From assembly GCF_002966125.1 (NCBI RefSeq), contig NZ_CP027062.1, positions 1,674,001 to 1,738,000 of the forward strand: 64,000 nt of DNA. The letters are read 5' to 3'. This stretch comes from Pukyongia salina (GTDB lineage: Bacteria > Bacteroidota > Bacteroidia > Flavobacteriales > Flavobacteriaceae). Both the position numbers and the translations under genes were made by a program. The notes under the pieces were generated by a model. That model saw nothing but the letters and a program-made list of their open reading frames with translations, did no database searches and was not told the origin of the DNA. Below, one piece after another: positions 1 through 8,149 of this stretch (position 1 is the stretch's first letter; each line of letters opens with the position of its first letter).

Positions 1-28
1 CATTGCCAATAATAACGATGTGTTCCAT
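1..28 (-). CDS. Start of a probable FAD/NAD(P)-dependent oxidoreductase (partial)
   Basis: Only the first nine codons are inside the window. They read MEHIVIIGN on the minus strand, which looks like the first beta strand and the beginning of the glycine-rich dinucleotide-binding loop of a Rossmann-fold oxidoreductase. Flavobacterial NAD(P)/FAD-dependent oxidoreductases commonly start this way. A perfect Bacteroidota -7 box lies about 50 bp upstream on the same strand. The identity is an inference from very little sequence; the existence of a start codon here is better supported than the product name. Confidence 0.45.
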
Positions 29-76
29 AAATTGGGATTGCTTAGTACTGTGTCGTATTTAAAGTTACAAACATTA

Positions 77-84
77 CAAACATA
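77..84 (-). promoter_or_regulatory. -7 promoter element TATGTTTG
   Basis: TATGTTTG on the minus strand matches the Bacteroidota -7 consensus TAnnTTTG exactly. It sits about 50 nt before the start codon of the partial oxidoreductase gene at the left edge. The -33 position has TTTT rather than TTTG. Confidence 0.4.
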
Positions 85-193
85 TTCACTTACACGTTGC
101 ATAAAACAATTTTCGAGGATGGGTAAAACTTTAAGGGTTTGCCTGTAAGCACAGTATGGGGGCGTCCGACTTATGCCGTATCAATTTCACTAG

Positions 194-910
194 ATGTACA
201 GAATATTTCTTTTTTTTATCCTTACGTTTAGCCTGGGAACTACACCATTATCCGGGCAGGAAACCAAAACTTTCTTCCAACAAACTAACGAGTTTTTATC
301 GCAGAATGTGAAAGGAGGCAAGGTTGATTACAAAGGCGTTCACAGTGATCCTACACACTTGAACGAGCTTATGGCGCTTATGTCCACAATGAATGTTTCC
401 TCTGTTACTAAGAAAGAATACCAGGCATTTTGGATCAACGCATATAATATAAGTGTGATAAAAGGCATCATAGATAATTATCCCTTAAACTCCCCTCTTG
501 ACGTGAATGGCTTTTTCGATAAGACACGCTACTCTATTGCCGGGATGAATATTACTCTTAATGAGATCGAAAATGACATATTGCGCAAAAAATTCAAAGA
601 TGCAAGATTTCATTTTGTACTGGTTTGTGGAGCCAGAGGTTGCCCACCTATTATCGCTCGTGCATACACCGCGGAAAATCTGGAGCAATTACTGGAAAAA
701 CAAACAATAAAAGCATTAAACAATAGTTCTTTCATTAAGGTGTCTGGAAACGATGTGGCACTGTCTGAGATCTTCAAATGGTATAAGGAAGATTTTGTTG
801 ATAACGAGACAAGCGAGATCGACTTCATTAATAAATACCGTAATGAAAAAGTATCTGTGGGAGCCAATATATCGTACTATCCATACGATTGGCGCCTGAA
901 TTCTCAATAA
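194..910 (+). CDS. Exported DUF547 domain protein
   Basis: A 238-residue protein with an N-terminal signal peptide (hydrophobic residues 4-18, cleavage probably after the SGQ near residue 22). The remainder is a DUF547 domain. The family hallmark is visible as a His-Phe followed four residues later by Cys, then CP, in the segment HFVLVCGARGCP around residues 138-149. The biochemical role of DUF547 is not established. A paralogue with the same motif lies at 3182-3979 in the arsenosugar cluster on the other strand. This copy is alone on the plus strand, so it may or may not share that job. The ATG at 194 is the only start that leaves an intact signal peptide. Confidence 0.85.
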   Translation: MYRIFLFFILTFSLGTTPLSGQETKTFFQQTNEFLSQNVKGGKVDYKGVHSDPTHLNELMALMSTMNVSSVTKKEYQAFWINAYNISVIKGIIDNYPLNSPLDVNGFFDKTRYSIAGMNITLNEIENDILRKKFKDARFHFVLVCGARGCPPIIARAYTAENLEQLLEKQTIKALNNSSFIKVSGNDVALSEIFKWYKEDFVDNETSEIDFINKYRNEKVSVGANISYYPYDWRLNSQ

Positions 911-926
911 GTAAATTAGTCTTCCC

Positions 927-959
927 GCTTGTCAAAACATTCTCCGAGTTTTGGCAAGC
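927..959 (+). other. Intergenic hairpin after the DUF547 gene
   Basis: Twelve base pairs (927-938 with 948-959, one G-U pair) surround a 9-nt loop, 17 bp after the DUF547 stop codon. There is no T-run directly behind it, so it is at best a weak terminator; the nearest T-run is about 30 nt further on. Confidence 0.4.
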
Positions 960-1033
960 AGCGGAAGCACCAACTTTCCGGCATCATTTTTTTTAAGTTT
1001 TAGCTCGAATTAAATTAGTATTTTGAGCAGTGT

Positions 1034-2047
1034 ATGAACACATCATTTCTGAAACTAATTACGTTACTGTTTTTTTGTTTCCTGGTACATTCATGTACCT
1101 CTCAAAGCTCCAGGATCAATGGAGTTAGTTTTGTTGCATCCCGAAATCCTGTTGATCAGCAACATATAGACCCCGTAATAAAACATCAGGCAAATCATGC
1201 TGCAGTTATGCCTTTCGGTTTTATTAGAAGTCTCAATAATCCAGAGATCATATACAACACAGAACGGCAATGGTACGGGGAGACCAGGGACGGGGCTCTT
1301 CAGTATATCGAAATGCTACACAAAAATAATATTAGGGTAATGCTAAAACCTCAGATCTGGATTTGGCGGGGTGAGTTTACAGGTTATTTAAAGATGGAAT
1401 CTGAGGAAAAATGGGTAGAACTGGAAGAATCCTATTCAAAATTTATCCTCGAATATGCCGCGCTTGCCCAAACTGCTGAAGTGGAAATTTTCTGTATTGG
1501 GACCGAGTTGGAACAGTTTATTGTTCACAGACCCGAATACTGGAGAGAACTTATTAGTAAAATAAAAAAGGTCTATAAAGGAAAATTAACCTATGCGGCA
1601 AATTGGGATGAATATAAACGTGTTCCGTTTTGGGATCAATTGGATTTTATTGGTGTGGATGCTTATTTCCCTATCTCAGAAAGTATAACCCCTACTATTG
1701 CTGAAGCACGGGAGGGTTGGCATCGATGGAAGAAGGAATTGAAAGCTGTTTCCGATAGTAATAAAAGGAAGATCCTTTTTACCGAATATGGCTACCGTAG
1801 TGTAGATCATTCTGGGAAAGAACCATGGCAAACGAGTAGAGAAGAAAAAAAAGTTAATCTCGATGCTCAGGCCAATTTACTCACTGCACTTTACGAAGAA
1901 ATATGGAGTGAAAGTTGGTTCGCCGGAGGTTATATCTGGAAATGGTTTATAGATCATGACAGAGCAGGGGGAGAGGACAACAACCGTTTTACTCCACAAA
2001 ACAAACCAGCCGGGTTGGTAATTCAATATTATTATTCAACAGATTGA
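1034..2047 (+). CDS. GH113-like glycoside hydrolase, lipoprotein
   Basis: A 337-residue exported TIM-barrel glycosidase. The N-terminus is a lipoprotein signal with a lipobox ending at Cys21 (LVHSC). The two catalytic glutamates of clan GH-A enzymes related to GH113 beta-mannanases are readable. The acid/base is E158 in GTELE after strand beta4, and the nucleophile is E251 in FTEYGYRS at beta7. Characterised GH113 members hydrolyse beta-mannan or manno-oligosaccharides; substrate here is inferred from family only. The gene stands alone and ends in a strong terminator, with no other mannan enzyme nearby, so its pathway cannot be read from context. Confidence 0.8.
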   Translation: MNTSFLKLITLLFFCFLVHSCTSQSSRINGVSFVASRNPVDQQHIDPVIKHQANHAAVMPFGFIRSLNNPEIIYNTERQWYGETRDGALQYIEMLHKNNIRVMLKPQIWIWRGEFTGYLKMESEEKWVELEESYSKFILEYAALAQTAEVEIFCIGTELEQFIVHRPEYWRELISKIKKVYKGKLTYAANWDEYKRVPFWDQLDFIGVDAYFPISESITPTIAEAREGWHRWKKELKAVSDSNKRKILFTEYGYRSVDHSGKEPWQTSREEKKVNLDAQANLLTALYEEIWSESWFAGGYIWKWFIDHDRAGGEDNNRFTPQNKPAGLVIQYYYSTD

Positions 2048-2055
2048 TAAAATAT

Positions 2056-2090
2056 AAAAAGCTGTCTCACGCCTGGCGAAACAGCTTTTT
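2056..2090 (+). terminator. Rho-independent terminator after the GH113 gene
   Basis: The stem AAAAAGCTGT (2056-2065) pairs perfectly with ACAGCTTTTT (2081-2090) around a 15-nt loop, and the right arm supplies the T-run. It starts 9 bp after the GH113 stop. Confidence 0.85.
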
Positions 2091-2091
2091 C

Positions 2092-2451
2092 CCAAAAAAC
2101 AACAACACTAATGATTCCCTGACATTACCTAAAACAGGGTCGTGTTCTGCTCTTTCAATGGGATTATATCATATTATTATAAATCGTATGCGATGTTTCG
2201 TATTAACTGAATTGTTCCTTATACGTAAAATCCTACAAGACAAACATAAGACAAACCAATGCTGCCTTACAAATAATTCGTACGTAAAACGATGAAACAC
2301 AATATATAATAGATAAAGTGTAAAAAATTGAAGACAAAATGTGTTTTCTGAAGAAGTTTTAATTAGAAAATTGTAGGAAAAACTATAGATAAATCGATAA
2401 AACTAATTTTTATTAATACCGATATAGGAACTTTTAACCGAACTGAAACAA
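2092..2451. other. Gene-free interval between convergent genes
   Basis: About 360 bp, very A+T-rich, between the GH113 terminator and the 3' end of the minus-strand glycosyltransferase gene. An 83-codon frame crosses the terminator and part of this stretch but lacks any recognisable protein signature. I see no RNA gene, repeat or hairpin of note. Confidence 0.6.
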
Positions 2452-3159
2452 TTAAGTCTGAATATGTTTCTTGTAATATCTGGACAATGCGGCGGCATCT
2501 GCACCTAGCCATTTCCTGATATGTATCATTGTAAAATGATATTGCAGTTTCATAGTGCCGTTTCTGGCATATTTTCTAGCCGAGGTAATCACATAGTCAT
2601 TGATCACCGTAAATTTATACTGATCGTAGATTTTTCCTATAAAATCACAGTCTTCATATATTTCGAACTCTTCATCGAAACCATTTAATGAATCGAAGAT
2701 TCTACGCTCAACAAAAAGAGATTGATCTCCACCACGACAGGCTTTGAAGTTGAATCGGGTGAAGTATTGGGAAAAGATAAGTACAGGATGTTTGGAGTCG
2801 AATTTCATACGGAAACATCCGGCGTTATTTCCTTTTTGAACCTGTTTGAGTATAGCATCATCAAATCCCGCGGGAGGGAACGTATCTGCATGTAGAAAGT
2901 ATAATACGTTGCCCCTGGCTAAATTGGCGCCAGCGTTCATTTGTCGCGCCCTGCCTTTTTCAGATTCACAAATTACTAGTGGAAGACCGCTGCCATTTTC
3001 ACTAAATGACCTCGCTAACGGGATTGTCTCATCTGTGCTTCCGCCGTCTACGATAATTACTTCAGTTATCTTGCCCGACTTACTGTGTGTGTCCAGATGA
3101 TGCAGAAGACCGCTAATTGATGCCGCTTCATTGTATACCGGGATAATAACGCTAATCAT
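2452..3159 (-). CDS. Family 2 glycosyltransferase, rSAM-associated type (TIGR04283-like)
   Basis: A 235-residue soluble GT-A glycosyltransferase. The N-terminus has the family 2 pattern VSVIIPVYNE-type (residues 2-11), followed by VDGGSTDET (nucleotide-sugar binding) and a HADTFPP segment in place of the DxD metal site. Short, membrane-free GT2 proteins of this kind repeatedly co-occur with the radical SAM/Cys-rich protein now called ArsS. That protein is encoded five kilobases upstream on the same strand. The gene is last in the minus-strand cluster, 22 bp after the DUF547 lipoprotein gene. An arsenosugar-assembly role is inferred from neighbours; the acceptor is unknown. Confidence 0.8.
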   Translation of the reverse strand: MISVIIPVYNEAASISGLLHHLDTHSKSGKITEVIIVDGGSTDETIPLARSFSENGSGLPLVICESEKGRARQMNAGANLARGNVLYFLHADTFPPAGFDDAILKQVQKGNNAGCFRMKFDSKHPVLIFSQYFTRFNFKACRGGDQSLFVERRIFDSLNGFDEEFEIYEDCDFIGKIYDQYKFTVINDYVITSARKYARNGTMKLQYHFTMIHIRKWLGADAAALSRYYKKHIQT

Positions 3160-3181
3160 GTTTTAAAGATAGTAAAACTGC

Positions 3182-3979
3182 CTACTGTTCGTTTAAATTC
3201 CAGTTGTAGTTTTTATAGGTGATAGACGCTGTTTTATCAATCTTTTTGGTTGTATACTTATTAATGTAGGCAATTACATCCACTTCTCCGTCCACGGTAA
3301 AATCCTTTCGGTACCAGTCGAAGATGGATGACAATTTTGGATTCGATTTATTCAGATCATTTTTATCACTGTTGATAAATTCCCTGGTAGCTTTGTCCAG
3401 TTGCGCTTCTATCCTTGAGGCAGTAAAGGCTTCATTAAGTAGCTTTGGACAAGATATCGATGCACAATTAATAGCGAAATGTATCCTGGGTTCGTTCATT
3501 TTCCGAAGTATTCCATTTTCAATTCCACCCAAAGAAAGGGTCTTATCGCCAATGGGTACAATAGCACTTGTCCAGGGACCACTAATGTCCTTAATACTTT
3601 TCACCGGGTAATTATCCAGGATCAGCTTAACTGTATAAGCGTTATAGGTATTTATATAATAGGCAAGTAACTCCTCAACACTCCAACTTTCCAGGGGCTG
3701 GGTTTTAGACAACATGGTGAGATACTCTATGAGAGTTTTTTCATCCTTTTGGAATCCTTTATAATTCACCATCCCGTTGGCATCAACATGCTTTTTCAAT
3801 AATTTATCCCAAGTGCTGTGATCTACAATTTCTTCGGAAGCGGATATCGTATTTAGGGTGCCACTTACTTCTTTGGTAGGCTGTCCCTGGCTGGTAAGTC
3901 CGGCAGCAGAGAAAAGGGAACACTGATGAAAGAATAATGAAAGTATTCCAATTGAAATAAATTTTAAGGTTTTGTGCAT
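3182..3979 (-). CDS. DUF547 lipoprotein in the arsenosugar cluster
   Basis: A 265-residue protein with a lipoprotein signal (FFHQC, Cys20) and a DUF547 domain from about residue 55. It carries the same His-Phe-x3-Cys-x5-Cys-Pro motif (HFAINCASISCP) as the plus-strand paralogue at 194-910, and a similar C-terminal end. Its envelope location contrasts with the cytoplasmic enzymes of the cluster. It follows the PiT permease by about 100 bp and precedes the glycosyltransferase by 22 bp. Function is unknown; co-transcription with arsenic genes is suggested only by orientation and spacing. Confidence 0.85.
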   Translation of the reverse strand: MHKTLKFISIGILSLFFHQCSLFSAAGLTSQGQPTKEVSGTLNTISASEEIVDHSTWDKLLKKHVDANGMVNYKGFQKDEKTLIEYLTMLSKTQPLESWSVEELLAYYINTYNAYTVKLILDNYPVKSIKDISGPWTSAIVPIGDKTLSLGGIENGILRKMNEPRIHFAINCASISCPKLLNEAFTASRIEAQLDKATREFINSDKNDLNKSNPKLSSIFDWYRKDFTVDGEVDVIAYINKYTTKKIDKTASITYKNYNWNLNEQ

Positions 3980-4082
3980 AACTGACTATTTTTTCTATTT
4001 ACGTAAAAATTTGCGCAATGGATTTCATTTAGATTGGAAAGTCCAATAAGAGGTCGAATAAAACGGTTTATGCTTACACTGC

Positions 4083-5186
4083 TTATTTGAGAATATAAAA
4101 GACCATAGCACTAAATAGGGCGGCTACAGGTAAGGTAAGCACCCAAGACATTAATATCTTTTTGATCATCGTATGATTGGATTTTTTTGTGATAGTTCCA
4201 ATACCAAAAATAGACCCCACCGAAACATGAGTTGTGGACACCGGCAGACCATGAACACTGGCCGTGGTAACCAATAAGCCCGTAACAAGATTAGATGTAA
4301 CCCCCTGGCCGCTGTTCATAGGAGTAATTTTCTTGCTAATATTGATACCTACTTTTCTGGCGTTGAGCATGCCTCCAATCGCCATGGTAATGGCAACTGC
4401 AATCATGCCCCATTTTATCTCCAAAGCGTTAATGATCAACAGTAAACCCACTATTTTTGGCGTGTCGTTCAGCCCTCTTGCGAAACTCACTACCCCGGCA
4501 CTAATAAAATGAAGTGTATTAACAGCTTTTTCAGCCGATATACCAACTATTCTGCCGTTGTAAGACTCATCACATTTCTTCTTACACTTAGATAATTGTA
4601 TTGATCTATGAGATTCTATGGGTACATTAGTTTGTGTTTCCTTTAGAATGACAGTAGCCTCTTCCAAACATATACAGCTGTTTCTTGTGATCCCTAATTT
4701 TTTTCTAAAGTTTCGGAAAATGAGATAAGCAAGATAGCTCAGAAGCCCTGCGATTAACGGACTTACGATTAGCGGTATTAAAAAAGCCTTACTAAGTTTT
4801 CCGAAGTTAAAATCTGCCCCAATAGCCATTATGCCGGTTCCCACTAAGGCACCCACAAGGCTGTGCGTTGTAGAAATTGGCATTCCTATTTTGGTGGCGA
4901 GAAAGACCGTTATGGCAGCTCCTAATGCAATTGAAGTAGCAAAAATTGGGTTTTGAATAAGATCATTGGGAACTAACCCCTTTCCCGAGAAGTTTTTAAC
5001 AAGAGTTTCTGCCAGAAAAATGGCTGCTACTGCACCGACGAAGGTTGTTAAAGTCGCCCAGTTGATAGCAGTTCTAAATGCCGTAGTTCCACTACCATAC
5101 AAAGTAGCGACCCCCTTAAAATTATCGTTCGCACCGTTGCTGAATGATAGAAAACAGGCTGCAAGAAAAAGTAGGATATAGATCAT
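4083..5186 (-). CDS. PiT-family inorganic phosphate (arsenate) permease
   Basis: A 367-residue polytopic membrane protein with the duplicated PiT architecture. The signature GANDNFKG appears in the first half (residues 18-25) and its counterpart ARGLNDTPK in the second, separated by a hydrophilic loop near residues 165-215. PiT proteins move divalent-metal-phosphate by proton or sodium symport and also admit arsenate. The gene lies 19 bp behind arsM. This makes phosphate supply for the phosphorylase, or arsenate entry for methylation, reasonable inferences, but the sequence does not decide between them. Confidence 0.9.
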   Translation of the reverse strand: MIYILLFLAACFLSFSNGANDNFKGVATLYGSGTTAFRTAINWATLTTFVGAVAAIFLAETLVKNFSGKGLVPNDLIQNPIFATSIALGAAITVFLATKIGMPISTTHSLVGALVGTGIMAIGADFNFGKLSKAFLIPLIVSPLIAGLLSYLAYLIFRNFRKKLGITRNSCICLEEATVILKETQTNVPIESHRSIQLSKCKKKCDESYNGRIVGISAEKAVNTLHFISAGVVSFARGLNDTPKIVGLLLIINALEIKWGMIAVAITMAIGGMLNARKVGINISKKITPMNSGQGVTSNLVTGLLVTTASVHGLPVSTTHVSVGSIFGIGTITKKSNHTMIKKILMSWVLTLPVAALFSAMVFYILK

Positions 5187-5205
5187 TCAAAAAAGAGATA
5201 TATAC

Positions 5206-6174
5206 TTAGCAACAACCTCCACCATCGTAATGAAAGGTAGAGTCGCTGATAAAAATATCTTCTCTCTCAAGGTCGGCCAGATTGCCTGCCGTTTTATCAC
5301 AAACCGCTATGGGTTGGTTCTTCAGAAGGATATGTCCCTTGCCATCATCCAGATATTCATCTTCCCCATAGTAGATCGCTGCTTTCCCGGTAAATACACA
5401 GGGGCCGTCTTCAGGCATGGGATCTTTGATCGCTGCCACCTCAATAGATTCTATATAAATGAGTTCATCTGTGGGGTAATTTTTTGGGTCCAGTATACGA
5501 TAAGGTTTACGGGCCCTGATCTCAATGGTGCCGAAGCCCACATCGGTAAGCGCTTTCACATAATCCTTTATTGGAAGACTACCGCTTAGACATAGTGCTC
5601 TTAGTCGCGCATCGTTGCGAAGCGTTTCATTCATGGATTGTTCGCAAGTTGGATCGCTCATCACCAATCTACCATGCGGTTTTAAAACCCGGTACATTTC
5701 TTCGATCGCCTTTTTAAGATCTTCCTCCTTAAAAATATTGAACAAGCAGTTTTGAGCAGCAACATCTATACTGTTGTCCGGGACAGGAAGATTCATGGCA
5801 TCTCCCTTGCGCAATTCGACGAATTCACTCTTAAACCACGGATTTTGCTCTTCGGCTTCAATAAAATTCTTTTTGGAAGCTTCCAGCATCTCATCTACCA
5901 CATCCACGCCAATCACGCCTCCTTTTTGCCTTGAGAAATAGGAAAACTGCAGTAACTCCATACCGCCGCCAACGCCTACGTAAAGTATCTTAGGATTGTT
6001 AACGAGGTCTCTGGCATGTACAGTACTTCCGCAACCGTAATTCATTTCCTGCATGATCTTAGGGATCTTAAGCCCAGGTAATTCCCAAATTGGGTTGGTA
6101 GTACAACAGAGTCCTACATCTGGTGTTAGTGCTGCATCTTTATAAAGATCATGGGTGGTCTCTAAATAACTCAT
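5206..6174 (-). CDS. arsM: Arsenite S-adenosylmethionine methyltransferase (arsenosugar type)
   Basis: A 322-residue class I SAM methyltransferase. The SAM-binding motif I (LYVGVGGG) is at about residues 64-71, and motif-like segments at GVDVVDEML and GDAMNLPVPDNSID follow. Cysteines at 48, 143 and 195 have roughly the spacing of the three arsenite-binding cysteines of characterised ArsM enzymes. Extra pairs occur at C23-C24 and at the C-terminus (GGGCC). ArsM methylates As(III) to dimethylated species, the precursor used by ArsS. It sits between the PNP gene (22 bp upstream) and the PiT gene (19 bp downstream). The terminal Cys pair is typical of the arsenosugar-associated branch. Confidence 0.88.
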   Translation of the reverse strand: MSYLETTHDLYKDAALTPDVGLCCTTNPIWELPGLKIPKIMQEMNYGCGSTVHARDLVNNPKILYVGVGGGMELLQFSYFSRQKGGVIGVDVVDEMLEASKKNFIEAEEQNPWFKSEFVELRKGDAMNLPVPDNSIDVAAQNCLFNIFKEEDLKKAIEEMYRVLKPHGRLVMSDPTCEQSMNETLRNDARLRALCLSGSLPIKDYVKALTDVGFGTIEIRARKPYRILDPKNYPTDELIYIESIEVAAIKDPMPEDGPCVFTGKAAIYYGEDEYLDDGKGHILLKNQPIAVCDKTAGNLADLEREDIFISDSTFHYDGGGCC

Positions 6175-6196
6175 GAGTGAAATTTTTAAAATTTAA

Positions 6197-7009
6197 TTAA
6201 AGGGATCTAATTAGCTCGGTAAATAATGTAATCATATCGGGTTCTGCTTTTGCAGCCATTGCGAGTATGTCTACGATTTCTACCGGTTCGAGATGATCCG
6301 GATCACATTCGTCGGTTAATACCGATAAAGCTGACACCGGAATCCCTAAATGATTAGCGACGATTACCTCCGGTACTGTACTCATACCAACAGCATCTGC
6401 GCCAATGATCTTAAGATATCTGTATTCGGCACGTGTTTCCAGTTGAGGTCCCACTACACTGGCATACACTCCCTTGTGTAATTTTATGTCGTAATTTATG
6501 GCTATTTCTTCTATGAGTTGATTCATCTCCTTGTCGTAAGGAGCACTCATATCTACAAATCTTTCTCCCAACTTTTCTACCCCTCTAAAAGCCAAAGGTG
6601 AACTTCCCTGTAAATTGATATGATCATCTATAAGCATGATCTCTCCTTTGTTGAAGTTTAAATTTATGGCACCGGAAGCATTGCTCACCAGTAATCTTTT
6701 TATTCCCAGCCGGTGCATAACTCGTACCGGAAAGGTTACATCCTGAAGTGAATATCCTTCATAAATATGAAATCTTCCCTGCATTAGGATGACTTTTTTA
6801 CCACCCAATTCCCCGTAAATTAACTTTCCTGTATGAAATTCGACCGTGGCAGTGGGGAAATTAGGGATATGATTGTAGCTCATTTCAGCTTCTACATCGA
6901 CATATTCCAAAATCTTTCCTAGGCCCGTACCCAGGATGATCCCGATTTCGGGAACGCCAAAACCACGTTCTTCTAAAAATGTAACGGCTTCTTCAATTTG
7001 TCTGGTCAT
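6197..7009 (-). CDS. Purine nucleoside phosphorylase
   Basis: A 270-residue trimeric-type PNP (PNP/MTAP family). Visible are the phosphate-binding GTGLG near residue 27, HTGKL, the GRFHIYEG segment (family motif GRxHxYEG), VSNASGAIN, and the base-binding region ending TDECDPDHLEP. The Asp in TDECD replaces the Asn of mammalian enzymes, as is common in Bacteroidota. The start codon overlaps the preceding glycosyltransferase stop by 4 bp, which ties it to the operon. Besides ordinary purine salvage, it could phosphorolyse the adenine from the ArsS product 5'-deoxy-5'-dimethylarsinoyl-adenosine; that is inference. Confidence 0.9.
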   Translation of the reverse strand: MTRQIEEAVTFLEERGFGVPEIGIILGTGLGKILEYVDVEAEMSYNHIPNFPTATVEFHTGKLIYGELGGKKVILMQGRFHIYEGYSLQDVTFPVRVMHRLGIKRLLVSNASGAINLNFNKGEIMLIDDHINLQGSSPLAFRGVEKLGERFVDMSAPYDKEMNQLIEEIAINYDIKLHKGVYASVVGPQLETRAEYRYLKIIGADAVGMSTVPEVIVANHLGIPVSALSVLTDECDPDHLEPVEIVDILAMAAKAEPDMITLFTELIRSL

Positions 7010-7632
7010 ATAGGTTTCGCTTCATTAATATGCGTTAAAAAGTGTTTAAAGGCTGGGACATCTTTTATATCGTCATAGGTGTCCACATCGTTCTTTACGG
7101 TTAACAACCTGGTAGGTTTGTCATATAATTGGGCAAGTGTGTCCTTTAGGACAGAGTCACTACCCCATTCTTTATTTTCAAATAATTCGGGAATAAGTGT
7201 TCTCATCCCAAGCAGATAATATCCACCATCTGCTGCAGGACCTATTACCACTTCATTATGGTCCAATGCAGAGAAGGCATCTTCAATATCGGCGGTATCC
7301 AGCTCGTAGATATCACTCCCTATGATAATGACCTTTTCGTATCCTTCTTTCAGCCCCATTTGAAAAGCATGCTTCATGCGGTCACCCAGGTCTTCACCCT
7401 GCTGTAAACGTTTATCGAAAAGCGAATTATCCCAGGCATCCTTGGTGTGAATTTCTTCCGAATAATATAAATGACGAGAAACGTCTAATTCCATCGAGAT
7501 CTGCCGGGTGTGCTCCAATAGGAATTTATAAATATTAAGCGCGATCTTGTTACCAACCGTAGCAGCCAACCGGGTTTTTACTTTACCCAGCTCAGGATTT
7601 CTCGTGAAAATTATCAAGAGTTCTTTATTCAT
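7006..7632 (-). CDS. DUF2064/TIGR04282-type glycosyltransferase-like protein
   Basis: About 208 residues from the ATG at 7632. I chose it because IIFTRNPELGKVKTRLA immediately follows and matches the N-terminus of the family; the open frame extends further upstream without support. The fold is a nucleotidyl/glycosyl-transferase A type related to CofC, with a GSDIYEL segment for metal/nucleotide binding and GPAADGGYYLLG, the family hallmark. Members co-occur with the radical SAM/selenodomain protein (ArsS) and the short GT2 found at the end of this cluster. The start overlaps the rhodanese stop (ATGAATAA), indicating translational coupling. Confidence 0.85.
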   Translation of the reverse strand: MNKELLIIFTRNPELGKVKTRLAATVGNKIALNIYKFLLEHTRQISMELDVSRHLYYSEEIHTKDAWDNSLFDKRLQQGEDLGDRMKHAFQMGLKEGYEKVIIIGSDIYELDTADIEDAFSALDHNEVVIGPAADGGYYLLGMRTLIPELFENKEWGSDSVLKDTLAQLYDKPTRLLTVKNDVDTYDDIKDVPAFKHFLTHINEAKPI

Positions 7633-8128
7633 AGACCTTTTCTCCGTTGGTGAGCCATTTACTCCAGGCTTTTGAGAATGAATGCACTTTTTCTGTTTCA
7701 TTTCCTTCGGAATCTACTATCGGGTATCCATTGTTTTTCCATTCGAATATACCTCCGTATAGATTCCTGATATTTGAGTAGCCTGCTTTCCTGAGTTTTT
7801 CACCTATCTCTTCAGAACGTATTCCCAGCGAGCAATACACAACGATAGTTCGATCACTGTCAGGAATTTTTTCTGTGATCATTTCCGAAGAAAAATCTGA
7901 AAAACCTATAAATAAACCTCCAGGTATCCTGCTTACTTCATATTCTTCAAATTCGCGTGCATCCAGGATGTAAACCTCATCATTCAACTGAAGCATTCTC
8001 AATTCTTCAACCGAAATATAAGGAATGGACCGGGTGTTATAGGTATTGAGTAACTGCTGCAGTGATTCCTGCGCAGAGCTTTGAAGGCCCAATAGAAATA
8101 ATATAATATAAACTAATCTCAACTTCAT
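7625..8128 (-). CDS. Exported rhodanese-like protein
   Basis: About 167 residues from the ATG at 8128; the frame extends to a TTG at 8143 but the ATG gives a clean signal peptide (MKLRLVYIILFLLG, cut near SSAQ). A single rhodanese domain follows, with LDAREFEEYEVSRIPG and the active-site loop CSLGIRSEE, which retains the catalytic Cys. Such domains carry persulfide sulfur or bind oxyanions. Its place between arsS and the glycosyltransferase gene, overlapping the latter by 8 bp, implies a role in the same pathway. Thiolation or envelope redox handling of arsenicals is conceivable but unproven. Confidence 0.85.
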   Translation of the reverse strand: MKLRLVYIILFLLGLQSSAQESLQQLLNTYNTRSIPYISVEELRMLQLNDEVYILDAREFEEYEVSRIPGGLFIGFSDFSSEMITEKIPDSDRTIVVYCSLGIRSEEIGEKLRKAGYSNIRNLYGGIFEWKNNGYPIVDSEGNETEKVHSFSKAWSKWLTNGEKVYE

Positions 8129-8149
8129 GACTAATAATCTCAACAGGCG

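Noticed and set aside
2044-2295. 83-codon frame downstream of the GH113 gene
   Set aside because: It begins inside the GH113 stop region, runs through a strong terminator, and has no protein signature.
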